DNA of 64,000 bases from Dolichospermum compactum NIES-806. Its GTDB lineage: Bacteria; Cyanobacteriota; Cyanobacteriia; Cyanobacteriales; Nostocaceae. Under the pieces are notes generated by a model. It worked only from the letters and a program-made list of their open reading frames with translations, ran no database searches and had not been told where the DNA came from. The position numbers were made by a program, and so were the translations under genes. Position 1 is the first letter of the stretch. Each line of letters begins with the position of its first letter. This document shows positions 63,985 to 64,000 of this stretch, piece after piece. The stretch lies in contig NZ_AP018316.1 of assembly GCF_002368115.1 (NCBI RefSeq), positions 1,587,140 through 1,651,139 of the forward strand. The letters are read 5' to 3'.

Positions 63985-64000
63985 GTGTCACACTACAAAT

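Overview
The window comes from a filamentous, heterocyst-type (Nostocales) cyanobacterium. The evidence is: petC-petA for the cytochrome b6f complex, an Ftn2/ARC6-type division protein, many HIP1-like GCGATCGC octamers, heptanucleotide tandem repeats in the intergenic DNA, DUF families typical of cyanobacteria (DUF1822, DUF928, DUF4912, DUF3067), and many small palindromic or MITE-like elements. No tRNA, rRNA or CRISPR array was recognised.

Layout. (1) 1-6.9 kb: a peptide-export locus. A peptidase-ABC transporter is split by an IS701-like element that lands inside its C39 protease domain. It is followed by an HlyD-type adaptor, a parvulin-like isomerase and, on the opposite strand, a double-glycine precursor peptide. 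(2) 7.4-9.5 kb: an EamA exporter and a 2OG-Fe(II) dioxygenase. (3) 10.1-36.8 kb: a dense protease cluster. It holds a sigma-70-like protein, DUF1822, a TPR-CHAT protease, a membrane CHAT-CHASE2 protein overlapping a DUF928 gene, a small TPR protein, a CHAT protein lacking both catalytic residues, a TPR-CHAT protease, a lone antitoxin-like HTH gene, a secreted subtilase, another TPR-CHAT protease, a four-helix-bundle protein and a caspase-like protease with a twin-arginine leader. (4) 37.5-50.3 kb: rsmI, a 1982-residue secreted phytase-like/Calx-beta/DUF4114 protein, a kinase pseudogene, a CruA/CruP-like flavoprotein and dnaX carrying a 138-residue mini-intein. (5) 50.5-54.5 kb: two proteins sharing one N-terminal domain; the second is a TPR protein with a truncated CHAT domain. 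(6) 55-64 kb: housekeeping genes (DUF4912, ftn2, DUF3067, petC-petA, moeA) and, at the right edge, a toxin-like C-terminal fragment with a possible immunity gene.

The most interesting part is region 3. Five protease-cluster genes and the sigma-like gene itself are preceded by one conserved element: a TTGCATA-type box, then 14 bases (15 in one case), then AGAGATATA or a close variant. The element was not noticed elsewhere in the window. Most of the cluster proteases begin with export signals. My inference is a coordinately regulated set of mostly extracytoplasmic proteases, with its own sigma-like regulator and a membrane CHASE2 sensor. The array also shows recent change: a 480-bp in-frame TPR duplication, near-identical CHAT domains joined to different TPR arrays, and one pseudoprotease.

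All calls were made by reading the sequence, without database searches. Family names rest on recognised motifs.
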